Assembly: GCA_003215475.1 (NCBI GenBank)
Contig: QCKH01000001.1
Span: 1-64,000 of the forward strand
Origin: Prochlorococcus sp. AG-409-L21
GTDB taxonomy: Bacteria > Cyanobacteriota > Cyanobacteriia > PCC-6307 > Cyanobiaceae
DNA: 64,000 nucleotides
Reading direction: 5' to 3'
The notes below the pieces were generated by a model. That model made no database searches and was not told the DNA's origin. It saw nothing but the letters and a program-made list of their open reading frames with translations. Position 1 is the stretch's first letter. Every line of letters starts with the position of its first letter. Positions 40,513 to 50,992 of this stretch are shown here, piece by piece. A program made the translations under genes and the position numbers.

Positions 40513-40523
40513 ATTTCCACAGT
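40512..40523. repeat. Right arm of 12-bp inverted repeat containing a DnaA-box-like site
   Basis: AATTTCCACAGT, the reverse complement of 40411-40422. It begins on the last base of the consensus DnaA box. Confidence 0.8.
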
Positions 40524-40648
40524 ACCTACTACTACGGTATTAATTCTTCTTTTTATATAATTAGAATATAGAAATAGACACCGAATCAAAATTTAAAAGT
40601 ATGAAAAGAAATGATTCCTTTTTTTGCTTTCGCCGTTAAGTTGAACAG

Positions 40649-41788
40649 ATGAAGCTTGTTTGTTCTCAAACTGAATTAAATTTGGCACTTCAACTCGTTA
40701 GTCGAGCTGTAGCTACTCGGCCAACACATCCTGTGCTAGCTAATATCTTATTAACTGCTGATGCCGGTACAGGTAAACTTAGTTTAACTGGATTTGATTT
40801 AAACTTAGGGATTCAAACATCTGTTAAAGCGTCAATAGAAGTTAGTGGAGCCATTACTTTACCTTCAAAACTATTTGGGGAAATAATCTCAAAACTTTCT
40901 AATGACTCTCCTATTACTTTATATACAGATGAATTTAATCCACAAGTACATATCACAAGTCAAAGTGGAACTTATCAAGTAAGGTCTATGAGTGCTGATG
41001 ATTTTCCAGATTTACCAATAGTAGAAAATGGAACTTGTTTAAAAGTAAATGTTGATTCTTTTTCTAATGCTTTAAAGTCAACACTTTTTGCTAGTAGTTC
41101 TGATGAAGGTAAGCAAATTCTAACAGGAGTAAACTTGTGTTTTGATGGAGATTCATTAAAAGCTGCAGCTACAGATGGTCATAGACTTTCAATACTTAAA
41201 TTGAATAATGTTATAGCTTCTGATTCTAATAATGATACTATTGAAGTTACTCTTCCTTCTAAATCATTACGGGAAATAGAAAGATTTTTATCTACTTCTA
41301 GTTCTGATAATCAAATTAGTTTTTATTATGATAGTGGACAAGTTGTTTTTATTTCTTCTGATCAAATAGTTACTACTAGAACATTAGATGGTACTTATCC
41401 AAATTATAATCAATTAATACCAGATAATTTTCTTCATACATTAGAACTAAATCGTTTAACGTTTATTTCTTCTCTAGATAGAATCTCTGTTTTAGCAGAA
41501 CAACACAATAATGTAGTAAAAATTGCAACAAATAAAGATCTACAAGTATTAAATATAAGTGCTGATGCCCAGGATCTTGGTAGTGGTTCAGAATCTATAC
41601 CTATTAATTATCAAGGCGATGATATTCAAATTGCATTTAATTCACGCTATTTATTAGAAGGTTTAAAGGTTATACAAACTGATAATATTCTATTAAAGTT
41701 TAATGCTCCAACTACACCAGCTATTTTTACTGCAGATAATGATAATAAATTTATTTATTTAGTTATGCCAGTACAAATACGTTCTTAA
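40649..41788 (+). CDS. dnaN: DNA polymerase III beta subunit (sliding clamp)
   Basis: Ring-shaped processivity clamp for DNA polymerase III. The 379-residue product shows the three-domain clamp pattern: MKLVCSQTELNLALQLVSRAV at the start of domain 1 (first helix), AATDGHRLSI in domain 2, and a C-terminal end YLVMPVQIRS like the conserved VMPMR terminus. The ATG is the only sensible start. It lies just right of the candidate origin and reads away from it. A PRC-barrel gene begins one base after its stop. Confidence 0.97.
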   Translation: MKLVCSQTELNLALQLVSRAVATRPTHPVLANILLTADAGTGKLSLTGFDLNLGIQTSVKASIEVSGAITLPSKLFGEIISKLSNDSPITLYTDEFNPQVHITSQSGTYQVRSMSADDFPDLPIVENGTCLKVNVDSFSNALKSTLFASSSDEGKQILTGVNLCFDGDSLKAAATDGHRLSILKLNNVIASDSNNDTIEVTLPSKSLREIERFLSTSSSDNQISFYYDSGQVVFISSDQIVTTRTLDGTYPNYNQLIPDNFLHTLELNRLTFISSLDRISVLAEQHNNVVKIATNKDLQVLNISADAQDLGSGSESIPINYQGDDIQIAFNSRYLLEGLKVIQTDNILLKFNAPTTPAIFTADNDNKFIYLVMPVQIRS

Positions 41789-41789
41789 C

Positions 41790-42572
41790 TTGACATTACC
41801 TAACCAATATTTATTAAGTAGTTTATTGCAATTAAATACTCGTTGTAATAGCGGTTTTCATCATGGTATAGGAGTACTTGCTTGGATGTATCCTCCTGTT
41901 CATAGACTTTTAGGATGGGCTACTAGACCCTCTAAATTAAGTTTAAAGAGATGTGTTTGGAGACTTGATCAATTACAAGCAATTACGTATCAAGAAGTTC
42001 TTGTGAAAGGTCTTCCAGCAGAATCAGATCAAGCAACCATCAATCGATTTCCAACTTTATTAGATGCTGTGCTAGTTAATAATCAAGGTGATAAATTAGG
42101 ATATATAGCTGATCTTTTTTTTAATATAAAAACTGGTAATATTTTATATTATTTAGTTTCAAGAAGCAATCCTAAACTACCTGGAACTAGTCGTTGGAGA
42201 TTTGATTTATCAAGAATTATTGATCAGCAACCAGGTTGTGTTTATTCTAATATAAATGTTCTTGATGAATTACCTATTATAAAAAGTAGCTTGAGACAAG
42301 ATTTTTTTAAAAAAAGTAAAGTAATTAAAGATAATATTTTAGAGATTTCAAATCTGGCTAATCAAAAGTTAGAAGGTTGGTTAGATGATAATGAATTAGA
42401 TTATTCTTCAAATAATCGTAATTCTTATGATACTTTAGAATCTTCTAAATTTAATGAAGAGGAATCATTTAACAATATAAATAATTTTGATATTAATGAT
42501 GAATATTCTAATTTCCGTGAATATAATGAAACAAAAAATTTAAAGGATAATGATGAAGACCCTTGGATTTAA
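41790..42572 (+). CDS. PRC-barrel domain protein
   Basis: A 260-residue protein with a PRC-barrel fold near residues 85-150 ([19 protein letters not shown], then [13 protein letters not shown]), a region probably repeated in weaker form before it, and an Asn/Asp/Glu-rich low-complexity C-terminus. PRC barrels are known from the photosynthetic reaction centre H subunit and RimM, but the function here is unknown. The start is a TTG one base after dnaN, so the two are likely co-transcribed. Its stop lies two bases before the purL ATG. Confidence 0.75.
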   Translation: MTLPNQYLLSSLLQLNTRCNSGFHHGIGVLAWMYPPVHRLLGWATRPSKLSLKRCVWRLDQLQAITYQEVLVKGLPAESDQATINRFPTLLDAVLVNNQGDKLGYIADLFFNIKTGNILYYLVSRSNPKLPGTSRWRFDLSRIIDQQPGCVYSNINVLDELPIIKSSLRQDFFKKSKVIKDNILEISNLANQKLEGWLDDNELDYSSNNRNSYDTLESSKFNEEESFNNINNFDINDEYSNFREYNETKNLKDNDEDPWI

Positions 42573-42574
42573 AA

Positions 42575-44974
42575 ATGAATAATAGTAAGTTTTATAATCT
42601 ATTTCCCTTTTCTTCTTCAGTTGATTTTGACATTTCTTTGGCTTTACAAAAGGAAGGTTTAAGCGAAGATGATTTTTCTGAAATTTGTAATCGTTTAGAA
42701 AGGTTTCCAAATAGAACGGAGTTAGGAATGTTTGGCGTTATGTGGTCTGAACATTGTTGTTATAGAAATTCAAAAGAACTATTAGCCCAATTTCCTACTA
42801 CTGGTGACAGAATTCTTGTTGGTCCAGGAGAAAATGCTGGAGTTGTAGATTTAGGATTCGATCAAAAATTGGCTTTTAAGATTGAGAGTCATAATCATCC
42901 TTCAGCTATTGAACCTTTTCAGGGTGCAGCAACAGGAGTAGGTGGTATTTTACGTGATATTTTTACTATGGGAGCTAGACCAATAGCATTATTAAACTCT
43001 TTAAGGTTTGGCTGTTTAGATAATTCTGAAACAATTAATTTAATGCAAGGAGTTGTAGCAGGTATTGCACATTATGGAAATTGTGTTGGTGTTCCCACTG
43101 TAGGAGGTGAGGTTGCTTTTGATAATAGTTATTCTGGCAACCCTTTAGTTAATGCAATGGCTTTAGGGCTTATGGAAACTGAAGAAATTGTTTGTGCTGG
43201 AGCAAAAGGTGTAGGTTTTCCAGTTGTTTATGTCGGAAGTACTACTGGAAGAGACGGAATGGGAGGAGCTAGTTTTGCTAGTGCAGAACTTTCAAAAGCT
43301 TCAATAGATGATCGGCCTGCTGTTCAAGTTGGTGATCCTTTTTTGGAGAAAGGATTAATAGAAGGATGTTTAGAAGCTTTTAAAACTGGTCATGTAGTTT
43401 CAGCTCAGGATATGGGTGCGGCAGGTCTTACTTGTAGTACATCTGAGATGGCTGCGAAAGGTCGTTTAGGAATTGAACTTAATCTTGATTTAGTACCTGC
43501 TAGAGAAAAAGATATGACGCCTTATGAGTTTCTGCTTTCAGAATCTCAAGAAAGAATGTTATTTGTTGTTAAACCTGGAAAAGAACATGTGATTATGAAT
43601 ATTTTCCAAAAATGGGGACTAGAGTCTTCTATTGTTGGAAAAGTTTTATCAGATAATGTTATTCGTGTCCTTTTTAAAAATGAAGTTGTAGTTAATTTAC
43701 CTGCGAATGCTTTAGCTGAAGATACACCTATTAATAAACATGAATTATTAGAAAAAATACCTTCTTACATTGAATCTCATTGGAATTGGAATGATTCTAC
43801 TTTACCATTGGCAAATAAAAATGGTTTAATTTTGAAGGAAGAAGATAATATTTTAAGTTGGAATAAAGTAACACTAAAATTGTTAAATGACCCAACAATT
43901 GCTTCAAAACAATGGATTTATAAACAATATGATTATCAAGTACAAAATAATACTGTTCTCTTTCCTGGTAATGCTGATGCAGCGGTTGTTCGATTAAGAG
44001 AAACTTCAAAAAGCAAAATGACTTCTAATCGTGGAGTTGCAGCAGTTGTTGATTGTTCTAATAGATGGGTTGCTTTAGATCCTGAAAGAGGTGCAATAGC
44101 TTCTGTAGCAGAAGCTTCAAGAAATATTAGTTGTGTAGGCGCAGAACCCTTAGCAATAACAAATAATTTAAATTTTTCATCACCAGAAGACTCTGTAGGT
44201 TTTTGGCAATTATCTATGGCTTGTCAGGGAATTAGCAAAGCTTGTAAGTCTCTTTCTACTCCTGTTACAGGTGGAAATGTATCACTTTATAATGAAACAC
44301 TTATGCCAAATGGAGTGAAACAACCCATTCATCCAACGCCTGTTATTGGAATGGTTGGTTTAATTAATGATTTAAATAAAACTATAGGACAAGGTTGGAT
44401 TGAAACAAATGATGAGATTTTCTTACTTGGCACTTCTTTAGATGGAGTAGATTTAAAATCTGAAAAAGTTACTTTATCTGCTACTTCTTATTTAGAAAAT
44501 ATTTTTCAATTACAAACTGGAAGACCTCCTTTAATTGATTTAGAATATGAAAAATTAGTGCAATTATTTTTGAGAGAATCTATTGATCAGGGGTTGATTA
44601 AATCTGCTCATGATATTAGTGATGGTGGATTAGTTATTTCTTTAGCAGAAGCATGCATTACTTCTGGCTTAGGTGCTACTTGTCACATCCCTAATTCTGA
44701 TCAACGTATTGATAAAATCTTATTTGGAGAAGGCGGTTCTCGAATCCTGGTAAGTATTTCTCCCCAAAATATTAAAGATTTTATTTACTTCTTAAAGAAT
44801 TTTAATGAAATTAACTCTTCATTGATTTCATCGAGTTCAATAGGAATGGTAAATAATAAAAATACTTTAGAAATTTTCCAAGATGATTCTTCAATTATTG
44901 ATTTATCTCTTCAGGAAATAACGAAGACTTATCAAAATTGTATTTCAGATAAAATAGAAGCTTCTACATTATAG
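42575..44974 (+). CDS. purL: Phosphoribosylformylglycinamidine synthase, PurL subunit
   Basis: ATP-dependent amidation of FGAR in purine synthesis, working with PurQ and PurS, which are not in the window. This is the small bacterial PurL type: [43 protein letters not shown] and [11 protein letters not shown] are the substrate and ATP/Mg sites. About 799 residues. I use the ATG at 42575; an in-frame TTG at 42563 lies inside the previous gene and is unlikely. It is followed by purF, the enzyme of the first pathway step. Confidence 0.96.
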   Translation: MNNSKFYNLFPFSSSVDFDISLALQKEGLSEDDFSEICNRLERFPNRTELGMFGVMWSEHCCYRNSKELLAQFPTTGDRILVGPGENAGVVDLGFDQKLAFKIESHNHPSAIEPFQGAATGVGGILRDIFTMGARPIALLNSLRFGCLDNSETINLMQGVVAGIAHYGNCVGVPTVGGEVAFDNSYSGNPLVNAMALGLMETEEIVCAGAKGVGFPVVYVGSTTGRDGMGGASFASAELSKASIDDRPAVQVGDPFLEKGLIEGCLEAFKTGHVVSAQDMGAAGLTCSTSEMAAKGRLGIELNLDLVPAREKDMTPYEFLLSESQERMLFVVKPGKEHVIMNIFQKWGLESSIVGKVLSDNVIRVLFKNEVVVNLPANALAEDTPINKHELLEKIPSYIESHWNWNDSTLPLANKNGLILKEEDNILSWNKVTLKLLNDPTIASKQWIYKQYDYQVQNNTVLFPGNADAAVVRLRETSKSKMTSNRGVAAVVDCSNRWVALDPERGAIASVAEASRNISCVGAEPLAITNNLNFSSPEDSVGFWQLSMACQGISKACKSLSTPVTGGNVSLYNETLMPNGVKQPIHPTPVIGMVGLINDLNKTIGQGWIETNDEIFLLGTSLDGVDLKSEKVTLSATSYLENIFQLQTGRPPLIDLEYEKLVQLFLRESIDQGLIKSAHDISDGGLVISLAEACITSGLGATCHIPNSDQRIDKILFGEGGSRILVSISPQNIKDFIYFLKNFNEINSSLISSSSIGMVNNKNTLEIFQDDSSIIDLSLQEITKTYQNCISDKIEASTL

Positions 44975-45012
44975 AATGTTTATTAACTTATTAAGTACAA
45001 CTTGTTTTAATT

Positions 45013-45018
45013 AAGGAG
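45013..45018 (+). promoter_or_regulatory. Shine-Dalgarno site of purF
   Basis: AAGGAG, seven bases before the purF ATG. Confidence 0.65.
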
Positions 45019-45025
45019 TAACCTT

Positions 45026-46483
45026 ATGTGCGGCATAGTTGGAATAGTTTCTAATGAACAAGTTAATCAGAATATTTATGATAGCTTATTGTTATTACAA
45101 CATAGAGGTCAAGATTCAACTGGCATAGCCACTATGGAGGGTAGTGTTTTTCATATGCGTAAATCCAAAGGTCAAGTGAAAGAAGCATATAGAACTAGAG
45201 ATATGAGGGCTTTAAAAGGGAATATAGGTATTGGTCATGTAAGGTATGCCACATCAGGAGCGGCTGATAGAGAGGATGAAGCACAACCATTTTATGTAAA
45301 TGCACCTTATGGGATTATCCTTGTTCATAATGGAAATCTTACAAATACTAGAGAATTAGAAAAACAACTTTTTAATATTGATAGAAGGCATACTAATTCC
45401 TCTAGTGATACAGAAATGTTGCTAAATATTCTTGCAACAGAAATACAATCACAAATTTCTGGTAATTCTTTAGCAGAAGAACATATATTTTCAGCTGTTA
45501 AATCATTACATAAAAGAGTTGAAGGTTCTTATGCAGCTATTGCTTTAATTTCTGGTCATGGATTATTAGCTTTTAGGGATCCTTTTGGTATTAGGCCATT
45601 AGTATTAGGAAAACGAAGTTTAAATAATGGAAAAAATGAATGGATTTTAGCAAGTGAATCGTTAGTTTTAGAAAATAATGATTTTGTTTTTGTTAGAGAT
45701 GTTTTACCTGGAGAAGCTGTTTTTATTTCAAATGAAGGAGAGTTTTATTCAATGCAATGTTCAAATGAACCTCAGTTGTTTCCTTGTTCTTTTGAATATG
45801 TTTATTTAGCAAGGCCAGATTCTGTAATGAATGGAATTTCTGTTTATGAAGCTAGATTGCGTATGGGAGATAATTTAGCCAAAACAATTAAAAAAAATAT
45901 TTCGTCTGGTGATGTTGATGTGGTAATGCCAATTCCTGATTCTTCGCGACCATCAGCAATGCAAGTTGCACGACAATTAGGAGTTGAATATAGAGAAGGA
46001 TTTTTTAAGAATCGTTATGTAGGGAGAACTTTTATTATGCCAGGTCAGGCACAGAGGAAAAAATCTGTTCGTCAAAAATTAAATGCTATGAGTAGTGAAT
46101 TTAAAGGGAAGAATGTACTAATAGTTGATGATTCAATCGTACGTGGAACAACCTCTAGAGAAATAATTCAAATGGCAAAAGTTGCGGGTGCTAATAAGGT
46201 TATTTTTACATCAGCTGCTCCTCCCATTAGATTTCCACATGTTTATGGTATTAATATGCCTTCTAAAAAGGAATTAATCGCTTATAACAAATCTATAAAA
46301 GAAATAGAAGCAAATTTGCTAGCAGACCAACTTGTTTATCAAGAAATTATAGATTTAGAAGATTCTATATTAAATGGATCTTCATTAGAACATTTAGATT
46401 TATCTTGTTTTAATGGTAATTATGTGACAGGTAAAGTAACTAACGAATATTTAGATTGGGTTGAGTCAAAGTATATATCATAG
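45026..46483 (+). CDS. purF: Amidophosphoribosyltransferase
   Basis: First committed step of purine synthesis: PRPP plus glutamine to phosphoribosylamine. The N-terminal nucleophile Cys is residue 2 ([11 protein letters not shown]), so the start is certain. [15 protein letters not shown] and HVRYATSGA belong to the glutaminase domain; the PRPP site is [17 protein letters not shown]. No long cysteine-rich propeptide is needed here because the Cys directly follows Met. Its last six bases overlap the convergent topoisomerase gene. Confidence 0.97.
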   Translation: MCGIVGIVSNEQVNQNIYDSLLLLQHRGQDSTGIATMEGSVFHMRKSKGQVKEAYRTRDMRALKGNIGIGHVRYATSGAADREDEAQPFYVNAPYGIILVHNGNLTNTRELEKQLFNIDRRHTNSSSDTEMLLNILATEIQSQISGNSLAEEHIFSAVKSLHKRVEGSYAAIALISGHGLLAFRDPFGIRPLVLGKRSLNNGKNEWILASESLVLENNDFVFVRDVLPGEAVFISNEGEFYSMQCSNEPQLFPCSFEYVYLARPDSVMNGISVYEARLRMGDNLAKTIKKNISSGDVDVVMPIPDSSRPSAMQVARQLGVEYREGFFKNRYVGRTFIMPGQAQRKKSVRQKLNAMSSEFKGKNVLIVDDSIVRGTTSREIIQMAKVAGANKVIFTSAAPPIRFPHVYGINMPSKKELIAYNKSIKEIEANLLADQLVYQEIIDLEDSILNGSSLEHLDLSCFNGNYVTGKVTNEYLDWVESKYIS

Positions 46484-48976
46484 CTTTTCTTTATTAAACT
46501 TATTTCTATTAATTAATGGTGTAACTTTCTCTATTGTTTCACCTTCACTTAAATTAAAAGCTTTCTTTTGCTCTTCATTAAATTTGATTTTTTCAATTTG
46601 CTCTGAACTAACTCTCCCGTTTTTACCTTTACTTGTTCTAATTCCTACTAATTGGTTTCCATTGTAAACCTGAATGACTCTATCTTGAGACTTTTTACTA
46701 TCTTTTAATTCAATATAAGTGTTACCTAAATCACCTTTGGAATTTAATTTAATTGTATTTAATGAGTGTTTGATTACAGAGCCATTTTTTGTGATTAATA
46801 TAATATTACAATTCTCTTCTTTATCGACTGTTAGCGCTGATATTATTTGTTCACCAGGAAATAATCTCATAATTACAGGGCCTTGAGCAAGTTTTCCCAT
46901 TATAGGTATCGAATCTTCTGTGATTTTTAATTTTATTATTCTTCCTATACTACTTACAATTAATAAATATCCATTTAGCGGGCATAAAATTGCAGATTGA
47001 AGGAATACATTATTTTTTAATTTTAAAATAGTTGTCGCTCGACCTGATAGTTCAACTACTTCTTCGAGAGGTATTCGTTTAAAACGTCCATCACTAGTAA
47101 GTAAACCAATACTTAAATTATTTACTTTAGTAATTGGCAATAAATTACTAATAACCTCCCCTTCAAGCCCCGATGGTAGGAATTTATCTATTTCTCCAGG
47201 ATTATTCCCTGCAAATTCCCACTTTAATAAAGAGACTTTACCATTTTTTGTAAATACTAAGATTTTTGGCTGTTCTGTGATTGACCAAATTAATCTTGCT
47301 GGCATTGGTGCATCGCCTAGCATGCAACTTTCTGTGAGGTTGAGCTTATTTAATATTTGCGGACGAAGAATTTTTACTTGATTGTCATCTTGTATTAGTA
47401 AATACCCATCTTTTGGTAAGCCTTCAAAAGCTTTTTTTCGTTGTAATTCTGCATTTGGTCTTAAGTTTGCATTTCTTTCTGCAACTAATTCATCACCACC
47501 TTCTATTAACTTAGTTTTTCGCTTATTTCCAAATTTCTTTTTTAACGTTTTAAATTCATTGATCATCTCAGCAAGCAACTCATTTCTATCATTTAATAAT
47601 CTGTCTAAATTATTTTTTTCATTTTTTAATTCTTCAAGTTCTTTAAAAAGTCCTTGTGTTTCTAAGCTGGTTAGTTTTCGTAATGGCATTGCAAGTATTC
47701 CTTCAGCTTGTTTATCATTCAAGTCTAAACATTCAGTTATTTTTCTTTTTGCTTCAAATGAATCTCTAGCATTTTCAATTAGATTGATCACAAGTTTTAA
47801 ATTGGTTAGTGCTTTGATTAATCCTTCTACTATTTCTAATCTTTCTATTGTTTTTCTTAGTTGATTTTTAGTTCTTTTTGTAATTGTGAGTTCTCTATAT
47901 TCTATAAATATTAATAAAAGTTTTTTTAGAGATAGTTGTTTTGGCTGTCCATCCACTAAGGCAAGCAATGTTGCACTAAAATTACATTGAAGATTAGTTT
48001 TTTGGTATAATAATTGTTGAATTAGGTCACTATCGCCATCTCTTTTAAGTTCAACAACTATTCTCATTCCATCTCTATCACTTTCATCTCTTATATCAGC
48101 TATACCTTCTATCTTTGAATTATTTACTAAATCTGCAAGTTTTTCAATCCAAGCTGCTTTATTGACTTGATAAGGTAATTCATTAATTATTATGCCCTTT
48201 TTTTTATGCTTTCCTTTGCCATGGTTGATTTCTTCTATATGAGTAAGTCCTCTCATAGGAATGCTTCCTTTACCTTTTAAATATGTTTCTTTTAATCCAC
48301 TGCTCAAGAGTATTTCTCCTCCTGTTGGAAAGTCTGGTCCAGGTATAATTTTAATTAATTTCTCTTCAGTTAAATTTGGATTTTTAATTAATTCTATTAA
48401 TCCATTGGTTATTTCATTAATATTATGAGGCGGAATATTAGTTGCCATGCCAACTGCAATTCCTGAACATCCATTTAATATTAAAAAAGGAAGTTGCGCA
48501 GGTAGAACATCAGGTTCTTGTTGAGATCCATCAAAATTTGGGCTGAAATTAACTGTTTTATTTTCGATTTCATTTAATAAGGCTTCATGAGAAATTGGTG
48601 CTAAACGCGTTTCTGTATAACGCATTGCTGCAGGGGGATCGTCATCTATAGATCCGAAATTTCCATGTCCTTCTAATATTGGATAGCGGCTAGAAAAATT
48701 TTGAACCAGTCTTACTAATGCATCATATACAGCTTGGTCTCCATGAGGATGATATTTGCCTAGTACATCACCAACAACACGCGCACATTTTCTGAAAGGA
48801 CGTTCTGGAGTAAGCCCTAACTCATGCATGGCATAAAGAATACGTCTTTGAACAGGTTTCAATCCATCTCTAGCATCAGGCAAAGCTCTCCCTACGATTA
48901 CGCTCATTGCGTACTCGAGGTAAGAGCGCTGCATTTCTTGATGCAATGCAATAGGTTGAAGGCGTTCGTTAGCCAT
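46478..48976 (-). CDS. Type IIA topoisomerase A subunit (GyrA/ParC-like)
   Basis: Cuts and passes DNA duplexes with a GyrB/ParE partner. Catalytic Tyr is in [31 protein letters not shown] and [18 protein letters not shown] are standard GyrA/ParC core motifs, and a coiled-coil region (about residues 430-475) follows. The C-terminal beta-pinwheel has no recognisable GyrA-box (QRRGGRG-type). That points to a ParC-like role or a second GyrA paralogue; marine picocyanobacteria are known to have two A-type genes. Length 832. It converges on purF and overlaps it by six bases. Confidence 0.93.
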   Translation of the reverse strand: MANERLQPIALHQEMQRSYLEYAMSVIVGRALPDARDGLKPVQRRILYAMHELGLTPERPFRKCARVVGDVLGKYHPHGDQAVYDALVRLVQNFSSRYPILEGHGNFGSIDDDPPAAMRYTETRLAPISHEALLNEIENKTVNFSPNFDGSQQEPDVLPAQLPFLILNGCSGIAVGMATNIPPHNINEITNGLIELIKNPNLTEEKLIKIIPGPDFPTGGEILLSSGLKETYLKGKGSIPMRGLTHIEEINHGKGKHKKKGIIINELPYQVNKAAWIEKLADLVNNSKIEGIADIRDESDRDGMRIVVELKRDGDSDLIQQLLYQKTNLQCNFSATLLALVDGQPKQLSLKKLLLIFIEYRELTITKRTKNQLRKTIERLEIVEGLIKALTNLKLVINLIENARDSFEAKRKITECLDLNDKQAEGILAMPLRKLTSLETQGLFKELEELKNEKNNLDRLLNDRNELLAEMINEFKTLKKKFGNKRKTKLIEGGDELVAERNANLRPNAELQRKKAFEGLPKDGYLLIQDDNQVKILRPQILNKLNLTESCMLGDAPMPARLIWSITEQPKILVFTKNGKVSLLKWEFAGNNPGEIDKFLPSGLEGEVISNLLPITKVNNLSIGLLTSDGRFKRIPLEEVVELSGRATTILKLKNNVFLQSAILCPLNGYLLIVSSIGRIIKLKITEDSIPIMGKLAQGPVIMRLFPGEQIISALTVDKEENCNIILITKNGSVIKHSLNTIKLNSKGDLGNTYIELKDSKKSQDRVIQVYNGNQLVGIRTSKGKNGRVSSEQIEKIKFNEEQKKAFNLSEGETIEKVTPLINRNKFNKEKL

Positions 48977-49043
48977 TCAAATTAGGAACGTTGAACTGCA
49001 CTGGATGATTCAAGGTACAAATTTTTTCTATCACTTGCTAGTT

Positions 49044-49940
49044 TTATGGTTCTTTTTCATTTGTAAAGTCTGAATTGGCAGCAGCTGTTGAAATGACATT
49101 TTTTAATTTGGGATTTTTAAATAGTTCTTTACCAGCCAGTTGAAGCTTTTCTCCCCAAAGTTGTTCTTTTTGATGTTCTTCAAAAAGGTAGTTTGGGTTT
49201 TCTTTTAGTGCAGCACTAGCTAGTGGTATAGATTCACTGTTATTAGGTGTTATTGAATACAGAGCTATTGCTAGTGCTAGTTTAGGTTCTGGGTCGCTTT
49301 TGATTCTCAGGACTTTTCTCCAAGTATTTATTGCTTTTCTTTTCTCTCCTAGTTCAAAATAGATCAGACCTTGATTATTAATAGCTTGCCAAAATTGTGG
49401 ATTAATATTTTTTGCTTTTTCGAATGCTTTTAGTGCTTTTTTATGCTGTTTTTGGATTAAATTTGCATTACCTAATAAGAAATAAGAATTATGATTTGTT
49501 TTGTCAATAGTTAAATATTTATTAATGGAGTTGATAGCTGATTTAGTATTTCCCATTTGCATCTCTATAGATGCTTGGGTAAACCATATGTTAGCAAGAT
49601 TGGGGTTAATTTCTTTTGCTTTTTCTATAGATTTAAGGCTTTCTTCAAAAAGCTGGTTATTTAATTGCGCTGTTGAAAGAATTATCCATAAATCTGTTTC
49701 TTGAGGGTTTAGACTAACTGAGAGCTTAGCAAGTTCTATTGCTTCTTTAATTTGACCTCTTTTTATATATTCTGAAGCTGTATACCCTATCCCTAAACTT
49801 GTATTGATTAATGTTTTCTTACTGGGTGTATAGGTATTTGGAATAAATGCTTTGATAGGCTCGGCACAAAAAATTAAATTAATATTTAATAGAATAGATA
49901 TTAACCAAAATTTTTTTCTTCTTATATTATTGTTTTTCAT
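49044..49940 (-). CDS. TPR-repeat protein with N-terminal signal segment
   Basis: A 298-residue protein with an N-terminal hydrophobic stretch (about residues 11-25, WLISILLNINLIFCA) and then about five TPR-like helix pairs (for example LAKLSVSLNPQETDLWIILS, LKSIEKAKEINPNLANIWFT, LKAFEKAKNINPQFWQAINN). It is probably exported or membrane-anchored and acts as a scaffold for protein contacts. Partner unknown. Its ATG lies inside the last codons of queG (14-base overlap), so the two are translationally coupled. Confidence 0.8.
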   Translation of the reverse strand: MKNNNIRRKKFWLISILLNINLIFCAEPIKAFIPNTYTPSKKTLINTSLGIGYTASEYIKRGQIKEAIELAKLSVSLNPQETDLWIILSTAQLNNQLFEESLKSIEKAKEINPNLANIWFTQASIEMQMGNTKSAINSINKYLTIDKTNHNSYFLLGNANLIQKQHKKALKAFEKAKNINPQFWQAINNQGLIYFELGEKRKAINTWRKVLRIKSDPEPKLALAIALYSITPNNSESIPLASAALKENPNYLFEEHQKEQLWGEKLQLAGKELFKNPKLKNVISTAAANSDFTNEKEP

Positions 49941-50910
49941 TTTCCTTTAAGGAAGAATTTATAGATTCGTTTTTTAATATATAATTTGCATTTCTTCGCC
50001 ACATCCAAGGCTTAATTCTTTTTAATGAAGATCCCTTAAGTATTTCTTTCCATTTGTTGTCATCCCATTGTACTGCTTCTTCACTTGTTAAGCTTGTTAT
50101 CCAGTCTTTAGGTTGAACATCTGGATCTTGACTACCTTTGCTTTGTTTTTGATTCCATGGACATTCTTCCTGGCAAATGTCACACCCAGCGATCCAGCGA
50201 CCCATAGATTTCTGAATACTTTTTGGAATTTCTTTACTTCTATTTTCAATATTGTGATATGCAATACATTTCCTTGAATCAATTACAAATGGCTCTGTTA
50301 TTGCTTCTGTAGGACAAGCATCTATACATTTCTTACATTTTCCACAGAGAGGTAAAGCAGGTTTATTAGGTATTAGCTCTTCTGTTGTTAATAAATTCCC
50401 AAGAACTAACCAAGAACCTAATTTTGGGTTGATTAAATTACTATTTTTTCCTATCCATCCTAATCCAGCTTCTTCAGCCCATGCTTTCTCTAGGAGTGGT
50501 TTTGAATCTACACAAACTTTCCATTGAGAGCTTGGTCTTTCTTTTTCCAGCCAGCGTCCTATTGATTTAAGTCGTTTTTCAATGACCTTGTGATAGTCAT
50601 TTCCCCAAGCATATCGGCCAATTAATAATCGGTCATCATTGGTATTGTTTGGAATAGTAAAGTAGTTAAGTCCAACTACGAGAATACTTTTGAGTCCCTT
50701 TAGAAGTTGATTAGTCTCTTGTCTGGAGCCTGATCTCATCCATTCCATGTCTGCATGATTTCCTGCGTTAATCCATCTTTCTAGAGAATTTGTTCGCAGT
50801 TTGATTCTTGGACTTCCAGGAATGTTGGCAATCCCTACGGCGTTGAATCCTATACGGAGAGCCTCCTTTTTAAGTTCATCGCTTAATTCTTGTTGAGTGA
50901 CAAACATCAT
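49927..50910 (-). CDS. queG: Epoxyqueuosine reductase (QueG)
   Basis: Last step of queuosine synthesis: reduces epoxyqueuosine in tRNA, using cobalamin and two [4Fe-4S] clusters. The ferredoxin-like cysteine motifs are CGKCKKCIDACPTEA and CDICQEECPWN; the N-terminal domain (LKKEALRIGFNAVGIANIP) matches the family. Length 327 fits the short QueG form without a HEAT-like extension. With queE and queC in the left arm, this supplies three queuosine genes in one window. cobA nearby supports B12 synthesis in the same cell, but there is no operon link. Confidence 0.93.
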   Translation of the reverse strand: MMFVTQQELSDELKKEALRIGFNAVGIANIPGSPRIKLRTNSLERWINAGNHADMEWMRSGSRQETNQLLKGLKSILVVGLNYFTIPNNTNDDRLLIGRYAWGNDYHKVIEKRLKSIGRWLEKERPSSQWKVCVDSKPLLEKAWAEEAGLGWIGKNSNLINPKLGSWLVLGNLLTTEELIPNKPALPLCGKCKKCIDACPTEAITEPFVIDSRKCIAYHNIENRSKEIPKSIQKSMGRWIAGCDICQEECPWNQKQSKGSQDPDVQPKDWITSLTSEEAVQWDDNKWKEILKGSSLKRIKPWMWRRNANYILKNESINSSLKENEKQ

Positions 50911-50992
50911 TATTTAGATATTAAAAATTCGCTTATTTAATTAAATTGTGTAGTTTAGTTTAATAAGCTAATTAAAAGGCATTTGATCCTTC

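Larger units (their letters stand above)
40287..40648. other. Candidate chromosomal replication origin (oriC)
   Basis: A 362-base gap with no gene, the largest in the window, between thrC and dnaN. It holds a perfect DnaA box TTATCCACA (40504-40512), an abutting near-match ATTTCCACA (40513-40521), the same near-match on the other strand (40413-40421), AATTCCACA (40429-40437) and a weaker TTTTCAACA (40391-40399). An AT-rich stretch follows the strongest boxes (about 40540-40600). The + strand goes from A-rich on the left to T-rich on the right. dnaN adjacency fits known cyanobacterial origins, although dnaA is not here. The start of replication has not been shown by the sequence itself. Confidence 0.75.

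Noticed and set aside
47382-47864. 160-codon frame on the + strand
   Set aside because: Lies fully antisense inside the topoisomerase gene; Ser/Phe/Leu-rich translation is a shadow of its coding sequence.
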